Shown here in pieces: positions 23,973 to 32,239 of a DNA stretch of 59,166 bases. The notes under the pieces are model-generated. The model was not told the DNA's origin. It worked only from the letters and a program-made list of their open reading frames with translations, and made no database searches. Positions within the stretch are counted from its first letter, which is position 1. Every line of letters begins with the position of its first letter. Origin of the DNA: Mycolicibacterium vinylchloridicum (GTDB taxonomy: Bacteria > Actinomycetota > Actinomycetes > Mycobacteriales > Mycobacteriaceae); contig NZ_JACBJQ010000036.1 in NCBI RefSeq assembly GCF_013404075.1, positions 1 to 59,166 on the forward strand. The letters are read 5' to 3'. The position numbers and the translations under genes are program-made.

Positions 23973-25709
23973 ATGGCGAACGTTCAGCGTGGTGCAAGGG
24001 CAGGAATCGCTGCCCTTGCCCTGGGGCTCTCACTGGCGGGCCCCGGCATCGCCGTTGCCAGCGCCGATGACACCGACCACAGCTCTGCATCGGACTCGTC
24101 GAGTTCGGCAACGTCGAGTTCTGGGTCTGCAAAGAAGGCGACCGGGCATACCGCGCGCGGCCCGAAGTCCACCGCTTCGTCGTCCGCGACAAGCAAGTCG
24201 TCGGCGTCATCGAAGAAGACCGCCGTAGCCGCGTCGTCGACGGCATCCGGTTCGTCCGGTCGCTCCGAGGCGACGTCCCGCCGGACGTCGAGCAACTCCA
24301 CGACATCGTCAACGAACGACACAGCCGCTGATACGACCTCAACCGGCGACGCGACAGCCAACGAGCAGACGTCGACCGACACCACGACCAGCACTCCGGT
24401 GACGGCGAGTGACACCGCCCAGATCACCGCGGCCAAGACGAGCGCCAGCAAGACCGCCTCGGCCAACGCCGATCCGATCACGGCGCTGCTCAACGCCATT
24501 CAAGACTCATTCGGGGCCGCGGGCCTGCTGATCCGCCGCTCGTTCTTCAACGAGGCGCCCAGCGTCTCGGTGGTCCAACTCACCGGCCAGGAGACGGGGC
24601 AGATCACCGGCGAGGTCGATGCGGTCGACCCCGAGGGCGACCATCTCGTCTACAAACTGACCCAGCAAGCGCACTACGGCACCGTCACGCTCAACCAGGA
24701 CGGCACCTACACCTACGACCCGACGCCCGGCGGCCAGTGCAGCACCACCTGCATCGACTCCTTCACCGTCTCGGCAACCGACACCGGGCCGCACATCAAC
24801 CTGCTCAACTGGTTCCGGACCGCCAGCACCTCCGCGGCCGGCGGCATCTATCAGCAGCCCGCCGGCACCCCGCGGATCACGTTCCAGTTCAACTACGGGT
24901 CCGGCTCGCAGTTCTGGTCGAGCGCGGCGCGTGCTGAGCTGGCAGCGACGGCCATCTACCTGTCGAGCTACTTCGTCGCCCAGCACGACGTCACGATCAC
25001 CTACAGCGTCACCGGTGAGTACTCGCTGTTGGGCGGGACGCTGGCGTCGGCCGGCAGTGATCTGCTCAGCGAGGACGACGGCTTCTACGACACCGTGGTA
25101 CAGCACAAGATCCTGACCGGCGACGACGCCAACGGGTCGGCCGCCGACGGCACGATCAACTGGAACTTCGGCTACGGCTGGGGTTACGGCGCCACGGTGC
25201 CCGCCGGAAGCTACGACTTCCCGTCCACGGCCATGCACGAGTTGACGCACACGTTCGGCTTCATCTCCGTCGTCGACAGCGCAGGCAACAACACGGTGCC
25301 GAACTGGACCACCTTCGACAGCTTCATCGTGAACAAGAACGGCACGTCGGTGTTCAACGGCGACGTGTTCAACACCGCCTACAACTCGAACCTGACCGGC
25401 GGCGACACCGGACTGTACTTCGGCGGCGCCAATGCGAAGGCAGCCAACAATGGCAACCCGGTGCCGCTGTACACCCCGAACCCTTGGGAGTCCGGCAGCT
25501 CGATGTCGCACCTGGACGACGACACGTACACCGGCTCCATGGAGAAGCTGATGAACGCAGCGTCCGACACCGGACTCGGCGTCCGGACGCTGAGTGCCAT
25601 CGAGATCGGCATCCTGAAGGACCTCGGCTACACGATGGTGTCTCAATCCACCGGTGCCGCAGTCCTTTTCCTCGGCCTGATGCTCGTCCGCCGGAGAAAG
25701 CAGCGGTAG
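23973..25709 (+). CDS. Secreted, cell-surface metalloprotease-like protein with Ig-like domain and C-terminal membrane anchor
   Basis: A 578-residue multidomain protein. It has a signal peptide (1-31, ending ASA), a very Ser/Thr/Ala/Lys-rich linker (about 33-165), and a cadherin/VCBS-like Ig repeat (about 196-270; VDPEGDHLVYKL...GTVTLNQDGTYTYDP). The catalytic-type domain (about 295-553) carries HELTHTFGF (422-430), which fits HExxHxxGF zinc binding, then a SSMSHLDDD stretch and LMNA. A C-terminal hydrophobic helix ends in RRRKQR. The His, Glu and downstream His513 suggest an active metallopeptidase. The tail resembles a membrane-retention/sorting signal. The substrate is unknown; the linker may span the cell wall. 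Confidence 0.85.
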   Translation: MANVQRGARAGIAALALGLSLAGPGIAVASADDTDHSSASDSSSSATSSSGSAKKATGHTARGPKSTASSSATSKSSASSKKTAVAASSTASGSSGRSEATSRRTSSNSTTSSTNDTAADTTSTGDATANEQTSTDTTTSTPVTASDTAQITAAKTSASKTASANADPITALLNAIQDSFGAAGLLIRRSFFNEAPSVSVVQLTGQETGQITGEVDAVDPEGDHLVYKLTQQAHYGTVTLNQDGTYTYDPTPGGQCSTTCIDSFTVSATDTGPHINLLNWFRTASTSAAGGIYQQPAGTPRITFQFNYGSGSQFWSSAARAELAATAIYLSSYFVAQHDVTITYSVTGEYSLLGGTLASAGSDLLSEDDGFYDTVVQHKILTGDDANGSAADGTINWNFGYGWGYGATVPAGSYDFPSTAMHELTHTFGFISVVDSAGNNTVPNWTTFDSFIVNKNGTSVFNGDVFNTAYNSNLTGGDTGLYFGGANAKAANNGNPVPLYTPNPWESGSSMSHLDDDTYTGSMEKLMNAASDTGLGVRTLSAIEIGILKDLGYTMVSQSTGAAVLFLGLMLVRRRKQR

Positions 25710-25721
25710 CCGCTCGCGAGA

Positions 25722-26105
25722 TCAGTTACTGCCGGGACAGGAAACGGTGAGGAACACAGTGGTGTTGGCGGGCGGATTGTCGCCGCGCAACCCGTCGACA
25801 CCGGTGATCTTGCATTCCGACAGCGGCCGGTCGGTCCCACTGCCTGCGGCGTAATTGAACTGGACGATATAGCCCTGGCTCTGCAGCGCCAGCATGCCGT
25901 CCGCGGCGTTCTGGTTCTGATTGAAGGCTCGCGGCGGCATCTGGATGACGCCCTTCTCCGTGGGCGAGGGCATGGGCTTACTGGTGGCCGAAGACGTCGT
26001 GCTGGACGGGCTCTCCTTGGCGGACTGCCCGCATCCGGCTGAAAGGGCCACTGCCCCAACGATTACGGCGAAGCCAGCGGCCAGGACGAGCTGCCGAGAG
26101 AACAT
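25722..26105 (-). CDS. Small lipoprotein
   Basis: A 127-residue protein starting at ATG 26105 (in-frame upstream starts exist). The signal peptide ends in a lipobox (VALSAGC), predicting lipidation of the Cys at about residue 25 and anchoring outside the cytoplasmic membrane. A Ser/Thr/Pro linker follows. The C-terminal domain (about 60-127) has GYIVQFNYA, one internal Cys and a final SCPGSN, which could pair in a disulfide. It converges on the metalloprotease gene with a 12-bp gap. Function unknown. Confidence 0.8.
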   Translation of the reverse strand: MFSRQLVLAAGFAVIVGAVALSAGCGQSAKESPSSTTSSATSKPMPSPTEKGVIQMPPRAFNQNQNAADGMLALQSQGYIVQFNYAAGSGTDRPLSECKITGVDGLRGDNPPANTTVFLTVSCPGSN

Positions 26106-26277
26106 GATCGATCGACTGATGTCGTCTGCGCCGTTACCCATGATCGGCAACCTAACCTCCGCTGAGGCAGTTGCGAAACAGTAATCGACCGTTGCAGCGG
26201 TGGTTCGGACAGAATTCTTCCGCGCGCAACCTTGCAGACATCACCATCCGCGCGCCACGCCGCTGATATCGTCGGGC

Positions 26278-27888
26278 ATGTCGATGACGACGCGGGCTAC
26301 CAAGTGGCTGTCGTTGGGCGCTGTCGTTGCCGCCGCCGGCCTGAGCTTTGCCACCGGCCAGTCCGACCAGCCGGTGGTTGCGGCCGGGACGATCACCGGG
26401 CCCTACGCATTGCTGCTGTCCGCCTCCACCGACCTGGGTCCCGCCCGAGGCGATCTCGTCCAGCTCGTGGCGGGCTTGCACACCGACTCGCGGCCGGCGA
26501 CGCTGTTCGACTGGGCGCAGCAGCGCGGTTTGTCGGTGCAGTGGCGCTCGGGTGATCGGTGGGCCGCGGTGTCAGGAGCACCCGGAGCCGTCGGTGCGGC
26601 GTTCGGCGTTGCCGTACACGACTACCGTGGCCGACAGGGTCAGGCCTTCTACGCCTCGCCCCAGCAGCCGGCGATCCCCGCCGCGGTCGGTGGTGAGGTT
26701 TCCGAACTCGGCCGAATCCTCGGCCACATACCGCATTACGAATCGGTGCCCGTCATCGTGCCGCTGGATGTGCCCGACCAGGGCCTCCCCCCTGCCGGAC
26801 TGCTCCGCACCTACAACGCTGCGCCGTTGCACGCCGCCGGGCACACCGGTAAGGGCACCACCGTCCTGGTGTTCTCCTTCGACGGGTTCGACCAAGAAGA
26901 CCTGGACCTGTACGCGACGTCCTTCAATCTGCCCAAGTTCACCCCGGAACTGATGGGCGACATGCCTTCCGAGCGCACCGGCGAGGCAACGATGGACCTG
27001 GAAGCCATCCACGCGGTCGCACCCGATGCCAAGAAGGTTCTGGTCAACGCGCGCAGCACGGTCTCCGGCGATGCCACCTATCAGAAGATCGGCGCCTTGA
27101 TGGAAGAGGCCGACCGGCGTTATCCCGGTGCGGTGTGGAGCTTTTCGATCGGCTGGGGCTGCGACAAGATCGCAACCGCGGCCGACCTGCTTCCGGTGCG
27201 CTCCGCCCTGAACACCGCGCTTCGGCACGGCACAACCGCGTTCAATGCCAGCGGCGACCTCGCCGGCCTGGAGTGCAAGGGCGGCCACAACTGGTCCTCG
27301 CCACCGGCGCCCGACGATGTCGGTCTGGACTCGGTGGCATCACTGCCCGAGATGACCGACGTCGGCGGCACCACCTTGTCGACCGACGCCGAAGGCCACT
27401 GGCTCGCCGAACAGTCGTGGTTTGCCCCGGCGATCTCCCAAGGCACCGGCGGTGGGGTGTCCAACCTGTTCGAACGCCCGCCATGGCAATCCGAATTGCG
27501 GATCGCCGCACCCCCGAACCGCCGGCTGACACCGGACATCGCCGCAGTCGCCGACCCGTACACCGGCGTCCGGATCGTCTTCAGACGCCAGCACGTTGTG
27601 GGTGGCGGCACCTCGTTGGCCGCGCCGATCTGGGCGGGTCTGACCGCCTTGATGAACGACTACCTCATTCGTAACGGGGGCGCGCCGATCGGCGAGTTGA
27701 ATCCACTGCTCTACGAAATCGCACAGGGGGCAAGGCTTCCTGCATTCCGGGATGTGACCCTCGGTGGCAATGCGGTCGACAACGCGGGGCCGGGCTACGA
27801 CCTGGTGACCGGGCTCGGCACACCCGACGTGGATCACCTGGCCCAGGACATCCTCGCGTTGCAGAGATGTGGTGTCGGATGCGGGTGA
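26278..27888 (+). CDS. Sedolisin (S53) family serine-carboxyl peptidase, secreted
   Basis: A 536-residue protein. It has an N-terminal hydrophobic signal (about 8-30), a pro-kumamolisin-like propeptide (about 40-155), and a catalytic domain with the sedolisin triad: Glu236 and Asp240 in GEATMDLEAIHAVAP, Asp327 in NASGDLAG as oxyanion residue, and Ser446 in VGGGTSLAAPIW (GTSxxxP). The ending GYDLVTGLGTP is the usual calcium-site region. Such enzymes work at acidic pH and are activated by removing the propeptide. Its stop lies inside the next gene. Start ATG 26278 or 26284. Confidence 0.92.
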   Translation: MSMTTRATKWLSLGAVVAAAGLSFATGQSDQPVVAAGTITGPYALLLSASTDLGPARGDLVQLVAGLHTDSRPATLFDWAQQRGLSVQWRSGDRWAAVSGAPGAVGAAFGVAVHDYRGRQGQAFYASPQQPAIPAAVGGEVSELGRILGHIPHYESVPVIVPLDVPDQGLPPAGLLRTYNAAPLHAAGHTGKGTTVLVFSFDGFDQEDLDLYATSFNLPKFTPELMGDMPSERTGEATMDLEAIHAVAPDAKKVLVNARSTVSGDATYQKIGALMEEADRRYPGAVWSFSIGWGCDKIATAADLLPVRSALNTALRHGTTAFNASGDLAGLECKGGHNWSSPPAPDDVGLDSVASLPEMTDVGGTTLSTDAEGHWLAEQSWFAPAISQGTGGGVSNLFERPPWQSELRIAAPPNRRLTPDIAAVADPYTGVRIVFRRQHVVGGGTSLAAPIWAGLTALMNDYLIRNGGAPIGELNPLLYEIAQGARLPAFRDVTLGGNAVDNAGPGYDLVTGLGTPDVDHLAQDILALQRCGVGCG

Positions 27889-29765
27889 CCGTGGATTGCC
27901 CGGCCTGCGGCACCGAGGTGCCCGCCGGAGTGTTTTGCGGGACGTGCGGTGCGCACCTCAACCCGCAGCCAGGAGATGGCCCACAGTGGTTGCGCCCCAG
28001 GGTTTTCTGCGCCGCTCCTGGCGAACATGTGTTACGTCCCGCTGTTGCCAGCTCGCTGTTCCCGCATCTGTCCCAGTTCTCTCGCACCCCGTTCAATCTC
28101 GGGCTGGTCCTGGTCGTCGTCGCGATGGCGGTAGCCGTGCAGCTCCGCCTGCCCGGGGCGTTGGTGACCGTCGCGGCGCTCGGCCTACCCCTGCTGTTCG
28201 TGATCTACCGCCACCAATCCGGTGTCTACCGGGATATCCCGCGTAGCTCCCTGGCGATCACCGTCGCGCTCGGAATCGCGATCGGCGTGAGCTGGGTGCT
28301 CTTGACCGGCGACCTGGTGATCCGGGAAACGGGCGCGCCATTCGACGCAGGAATCGCCGGCAATCGGGTACTGCGCGACGGTCTGGGCGTGGCCGAGGGC
28401 GGCGCCCTGCTGATGATGATCCCCGCGGTTGTGGTTCGGTTGGTCCGACCGGGCACCCGGGAATCGTTGAACGGCTTTGTGATCGGTGTGCTGTCCGCCC
28501 TCAGCTTCACGGCTGCGGCGACCTTCACTCGGCTCGCGCCACAGTTCGCCGCGGCCACCGTGGCCAAGAACCGGCCGGTCGAGTGGCTGCTCGTCGAAGC
28601 CGGCATCCGTGGCGTGACGATACCGCTGACTGCTGCCTGTGCCGGCGGATTGCTCGGTGCCGCACTGTGGTTCAGGCGTCCAACCGGCCATGCGCAGCTG
28701 CGGCGCTCGCTCGTGAACGCGGCGCTGGCCCTGTTCGGGATCGCCGTCCTGGGGGTCTACGCGATCGTGGGCATCACCGATGTCGCGGGACTGCCTCAAG
28801 AGACCATGCTGGCCTGGCATGTCGCGATGGTGTTGGTGGCGCTGCTCGCACTGAGGTTGGGCCTCCAGCTGGCACTGTTACACGAGGAGCCCGGCCCGAT
28901 ACGAGGCGAACCGCAGCTGTGCTTACACTGCCGAAACGTGGTGCCGGAGATGGCATTCTGCCCCGCCTGTGGCGCGGCCACGCATGCTTCGTCGGCGAAG
29001 TCCCGTGCCGAGCGCCGCGCGGTCGTGCCTGAGCCCGGTCCTTTGGATGCGGCGATCTGGCCGGGCTATGGGGTTGCGGCGCAAGCCTATACGGCGGGGT
29101 CGTTGTCACGGACCACAAGCACCCGCGTCTTGAGCATGTGGGTGGTGGCGATCCTCGTGGTGACCGCACCCCTCATCACCCTCTCGGCGAGCATTTCCGA
29201 ACCCGCTGTCGTCTACAACTGCCCGCCCGATTGCGGTCGCCCGCCCAGTGGGACGCCGGTGGCGGCGCTGCCCCGGTTCACCGCCGCCGATGGCGCGTTC
29301 TCGGTGTCGTACCCCGCTCCCGGTTCTGCCTACGACATCACCACCACCCCTGACGGCGTGACGGCGCGCTACACCGGGGGCGACGGCGGAACGTTGAAAC
29401 TGTGGAGCCAGCCCGCAGGCGGTAAGTCCGCCAGGGAAGTCGCCGAGGCATTCCTCACCGTGCGCTACCCGGATGCCCGCACCGCCTATGAGGTCCCCAA
29501 CGCCATGGTCGGGTACCAATCCGGCTATGGCGAGGTCGCCGACATCTGGCCGCAGGACGGTGACGCCAGCTACCGGCATCTACGGGTGGTCATCTTGGTC
29601 GCCGTCAAGCACGATCTCGCGCTCATCGCGGGCGCGATCGGGCCGTACCGCGAGTTCGGCCCCAAGTTCGGCCCCGGTCGGCCTTCGGGAGCCAACCTCG
29701 AACTCGCCATGGATCTGGACAAGTACGTCAACAGCTTTGCCTGGCGGGGCGACCCGCCCCGCTGA
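27879..29765 (+). CDS. Zinc-ribbon polytopic membrane protein with extracytoplasmic domain
   Basis: A 628-residue protein whose start overlaps the S53 protease stop (ATG 27879; 27867 is also in frame), so the two are coupled. The N-terminus is a zinc ribbon (CPACG...CGTCG). About eight TM segments follow between residues 65 and 330, then a second cytoplasmic zinc ribbon (CLHC...CPACG, about 340-365), a TM helix (about 425-445), and an outside C-terminal domain of about 170 residues (FTAADGAFSVSYP...). I do not recognise the family. With the protease it could be a sensor, transporter or protease partner; this is a guess from coupling only. Confidence 0.7.
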   Translation: MRVTVDCPACGTEVPAGVFCGTCGAHLNPQPGDGPQWLRPRVFCAAPGEHVLRPAVASSLFPHLSQFSRTPFNLGLVLVVVAMAVAVQLRLPGALVTVAALGLPLLFVIYRHQSGVYRDIPRSSLAITVALGIAIGVSWVLLTGDLVIRETGAPFDAGIAGNRVLRDGLGVAEGGALLMMIPAVVVRLVRPGTRESLNGFVIGVLSALSFTAAATFTRLAPQFAAATVAKNRPVEWLLVEAGIRGVTIPLTAACAGGLLGAALWFRRPTGHAQLRRSLVNAALALFGIAVLGVYAIVGITDVAGLPQETMLAWHVAMVLVALLALRLGLQLALLHEEPGPIRGEPQLCLHCRNVVPEMAFCPACGAATHASSAKSRAERRAVVPEPGPLDAAIWPGYGVAAQAYTAGSLSRTTSTRVLSMWVVAILVVTAPLITLSASISEPAVVYNCPPDCGRPPSGTPVAALPRFTAADGAFSVSYPAPGSAYDITTTPDGVTARYTGGDGGTLKLWSQPAGGKSAREVAEAFLTVRYPDARTAYEVPNAMVGYQSGYGEVADIWPQDGDASYRHLRVVILVAVKHDLALIAGAIGPYREFGPKFGPGRPSGANLELAMDLDKYVNSFAWRGDPPR

Positions 29766-29783
29766 TCAGCGGCAGCGGTTCGA

Positions 29784-31085
29784 CTACTCCTCGTCGGCGG
29801 TGTCCGAGCGGGGCCGCTGGTCACCGAACAGCGGTCTGCGCAGCGGCTGATGCCCGTGGACGCCCTCCGCGTACGCCGATTCCGCGTGCTGGGTGAAGTC
29901 AACGCCCGCGGTCTCGTCCTCGGGACTCAGCCGGAATCCGATGGTCCGGTCGATCAACTTGGCCAGCAGGAACGACATCAGGAAGGCGTAGATCGCCACG
30001 ACGACCATCGCGAGCGCCTGCTTGCCCAGCTGGGCCAGCCCGCCGCCGTAGAGCAATCCCTGCGGTCCGCCGGTCATGACCGCGGTGGCCAGGAAGCCGA
30101 TCAGCAGCACGCCGACCACCCCGCCGACGAAGTGCACGCCGACCACGTCGAGGGAGTCGTCATAGCCGAACCGGAACTTCAGCCCGATCGCGAACGAGCA
30201 GACGATGCCCGCGGCCAGCCCGACCACCGCGGCACCGAGGGTGTTCACCGTCCCGCAGGACGGGGTGATCGCCACCAGCCCGGCGACCACACCGGAGGCG
30301 GCGCCGAATGTCGTCGGGCGCCCGTCTCGGATCTGCTCGACCGACAACCAGCCCAGCATGCCCAGGCAGCCGGCGACCAGTGTGTTGAGGAAGATCGCCG
30401 CTGCCGTGCCGTTGGCTGCCAGCGCGGAGCCGGCGTTGAAGCCGAACCAACCGAACCACAGCAGCCCGACACCCAGTAGGACGAAGGGCAGGTTGTGCGG
30501 GCGCATCGCGTCGACCTTGAAACCAATACGCGGCCCCAGCACCAGGGCCAGTGCCAGCGCAGAAGACCCGGAGACGATCTCGACGACCAGCCCGCCCGCG
30601 TAGTCGAGCACACCCATTTTGAACAGCCAGCCGCCCGGCGCCCAGACCCAATGCGCCACAACGGCATAGACCACGATGGACCAGACGGGAACGAAGATCA
30701 TCCAGGCGGCGAACTTGGCGCGGTCGGCGATCGCGCCGCTGATCAGCGCGGCGGTGATGATCGCGAAACTGAGCTGGAAGGTGGAGAAGAGCAGTTCGGG
30801 GACCGAGCCGTGCACCGTGCTCGGGCCGATGCCCGCCATCCCGATGTGCGATAGATCGCCGATGAAGCCGCCAAGGCTGGTCCCGGAGAACGCCAGTGTG
30901 TAGCCGACGAGCAGCCACGCCACTGTGACGAGCGGGATCGCGATGAAGCTCATCATGATCATGTTGAGCACGCCGGTGGTGCGGACCATGCCGCCATAGA
31001 AAATGGCCAAACCCGGGGTCATCAACAAGACGAGCGCTGTGCTGGCCAGCAGCCACGCGGTGGCGGCGGGATCGATCGCATCCAA
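29784..31085 (-). CDS. amt: Ammonium transporter (Amt family)
   Basis: A 433-residue protein with eleven TM helices and Amt signatures: an N-terminal TPGLAIFYGGMVR, VVAHWVWAPGGWL in the conduction path, and DVVGVHFVGGVVGVLL with one of the twin pore His. The start is TTG 31085, supported by AAGGAG 7-8 bases upstream. No glnB/glnK lies next to it, unlike the main mycobacterial amt-glnB-glnD locus, so this is probably an additional copy. The C-terminal tail (about 30 residues) has the GxDxxxH-like GVDFTQHAESAY. Confidence 0.93.
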   Translation of the reverse strand: MDAIDPAATAWLLASTALVLLMTPGLAIFYGGMVRTTGVLNMIMMSFIAIPLVTVAWLLVGYTLAFSGTSLGGFIGDLSHIGMAGIGPSTVHGSVPELLFSTFQLSFAIITAALISGAIADRAKFAAWMIFVPVWSIVVYAVVAHWVWAPGGWLFKMGVLDYAGGLVVEIVSGSSALALALVLGPRIGFKVDAMRPHNLPFVLLGVGLLWFGWFGFNAGSALAANGTAAAIFLNTLVAGCLGMLGWLSVEQIRDGRPTTFGAASGVVAGLVAITPSCGTVNTLGAAVVGLAAGIVCSFAIGLKFRFGYDDSLDVVGVHFVGGVVGVLLIGFLATAVMTGGPQGLLYGGGLAQLGKQALAMVVVAIYAFLMSFLLAKLIDRTIGFRLSPEDETAGVDFTQHAESAYAEGVHGHQPLRRPLFGDQRPRSDTADEE

Positions 31086-31197
31086 AGTCCGGCTCCTTCG
31101 ACGGTCCCGACGAGAATGTCGGCGTGGTGTTTCGCGGGTGCGGCAATCATGTTTCCGGCGTGTTTCGGCGGCGGGCCGCCCGGGGATATGTAGGGCG

Positions 31198-31698
31198 CTA
31201 CCAGCCCATCGAGCCGGGCACTCCCTTGAAAGGCCCTACCACCTGGCTGGTGATCCAACCGCCGTAGAACCCGCCCGGTTGGGGCACGACGGTTTCACCG
31301 TCGACGGTGCATCGGTCGACCAGGCTGGCCATCACCGCAATCGCTCCGGCGATCTCAGTGAACGCCGGCGTCGGCCGGGGATACGTCCATGCCGCCCGTG
31401 CGGCCACAGCCACGCCAGACACCAAATCGAAGTAGTGCGCCTGGCCTTTCCATTCACACATCGACGCGCCCGGCGCATCGCGCAGCACGCCCGCTTCGAA
31501 GGCCGCACGCGGTAGGTAATACGTCGGTGGATGGCTGGTTTCGAGCACCCGCCAGCTGAACTCCGTGGACGCAATCACCCGCCCACCCAGTTCGACGGAG
31601 ATGGCACCGGCGAACGACTCGAGGCGGGGTGGGCGCGGGTAGTCCCACACCGATTCCTGGCCAGGGCCTGCGCGCTCCGGTGTCGGCCAGGGATTCAT
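31198..31698 (-). CDS. DUF427 domain protein
   Basis: A 166-residue protein with DUF427 features: VWDYPRPPRLE, a small beta domain (GGRVIASTEFSWRVLETSHPPTYYLP), and CEWKGQAHYFDL with a conserved Cys. The family has a compact beta-fold and unknown function; it is frequent in actinobacteria. It lies alone between the amt gene and the divergent YkvA-like gene (17 bp between starts). Confidence 0.88.
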   Translation of the reverse strand: MNPWPTPERAGPGQESVWDYPRPPRLESFAGAISVELGGRVIASTEFSWRVLETSHPPTYYLPRAAFEAGVLRDAPGASMCEWKGQAHYFDLVSGVAVAARAAWTYPRPTPAFTEIAGAIAVMASLVDRCTVDGETVVPQPGGFYGGWITSQVVGPFKGVPGSMGW

Positions 31699-31715
31699 GT
31701 CTCGACAATACGAAG

Positions 31716-32141
31716 ATGGACGGCATGCTCGACCAGTGGTGGATGATCCCGGTCTCCGCCGGCGCTGCCCTGGTCATCGTCTGGCTGGCCCTTGCACTTG
31801 CGTTGTGGCTGTTCAAGCCCGACGAGGTCGGGATCGCGGACATGCTTCGCCTGCTGCCGGATGTGCTGCGGCTGCTCAAACGCCTGGCGTCCGATCCGAC
31901 GCTGCCCCGCCGGATTCGCGTCGTTCTCGCCGGCCTGCTGATCTTCCTGGCCTCACCGATCGATCTGATTCCCGACTTCATCCCGGTACTCGGCTATGCC
32001 GACGACGTCATCCTCACCGCCCTGGTGCTGCGCTGGGTCGCCCGTACCGCGGGTCCGCAGGCCCTGGCAACCCACTGGCCGGGAACGCCCGTCGGGCTGG
32101 CCGCGCTGCGCCGGCTGTGCGGATTGCCCGAATCGGAATGA
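31716..32141 (+). CDS. YkvA/DUF1232 membrane protein
   Basis: A 141-residue protein with an N-terminal TM helix (about 9-30) and the DUF1232 core (about 60-110) containing SPIDLIPDFIPVLGYADD. The start ATG 31716 gives the TM helix close to the N-terminus; an upstream extension overlaps the DUF427 gene and is unlikely. Function of the family is not established. Confidence 0.82.
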   Translation: MDGMLDQWWMIPVSAGAALVIVWLALALALWLFKPDEVGIADMLRLLPDVLRLLKRLASDPTLPRRIRVVLAGLLIFLASPIDLIPDFIPVLGYADDVILTALVLRWVARTAGPQALATHWPGTPVGLAALRRLCGLPESE

Positions 32142-32170
32142 CCTTCGCCTGACGGGCGGGGACCACTTGG

Positions 32171-32207
32171 GTACGCTCTGCTGAGCGACTGCTTAGCTGT
32201 CGCGTAC
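32171..32207. promoter_or_regulatory. Nested inverted repeat upstream of the molybdenum hydroxylase large subunit
   Basis: Outer arms GTACGC (32171-32176) and GCGTAC (32202-32207) surround inner arms CTGAGC (32181-32186) and GCTTAG (32191-32196), all about one centre. It lies 33 bp before the ATG. The TGCTTAG heptamer also occurs (inverted) upstream of the FAD subunit gene, suggesting one regulator for both transcripts. Confidence 0.45.
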
Positions 32208-32239
32208 CGGCTTGCCGACGACGCATTGGAGCTCACGCA

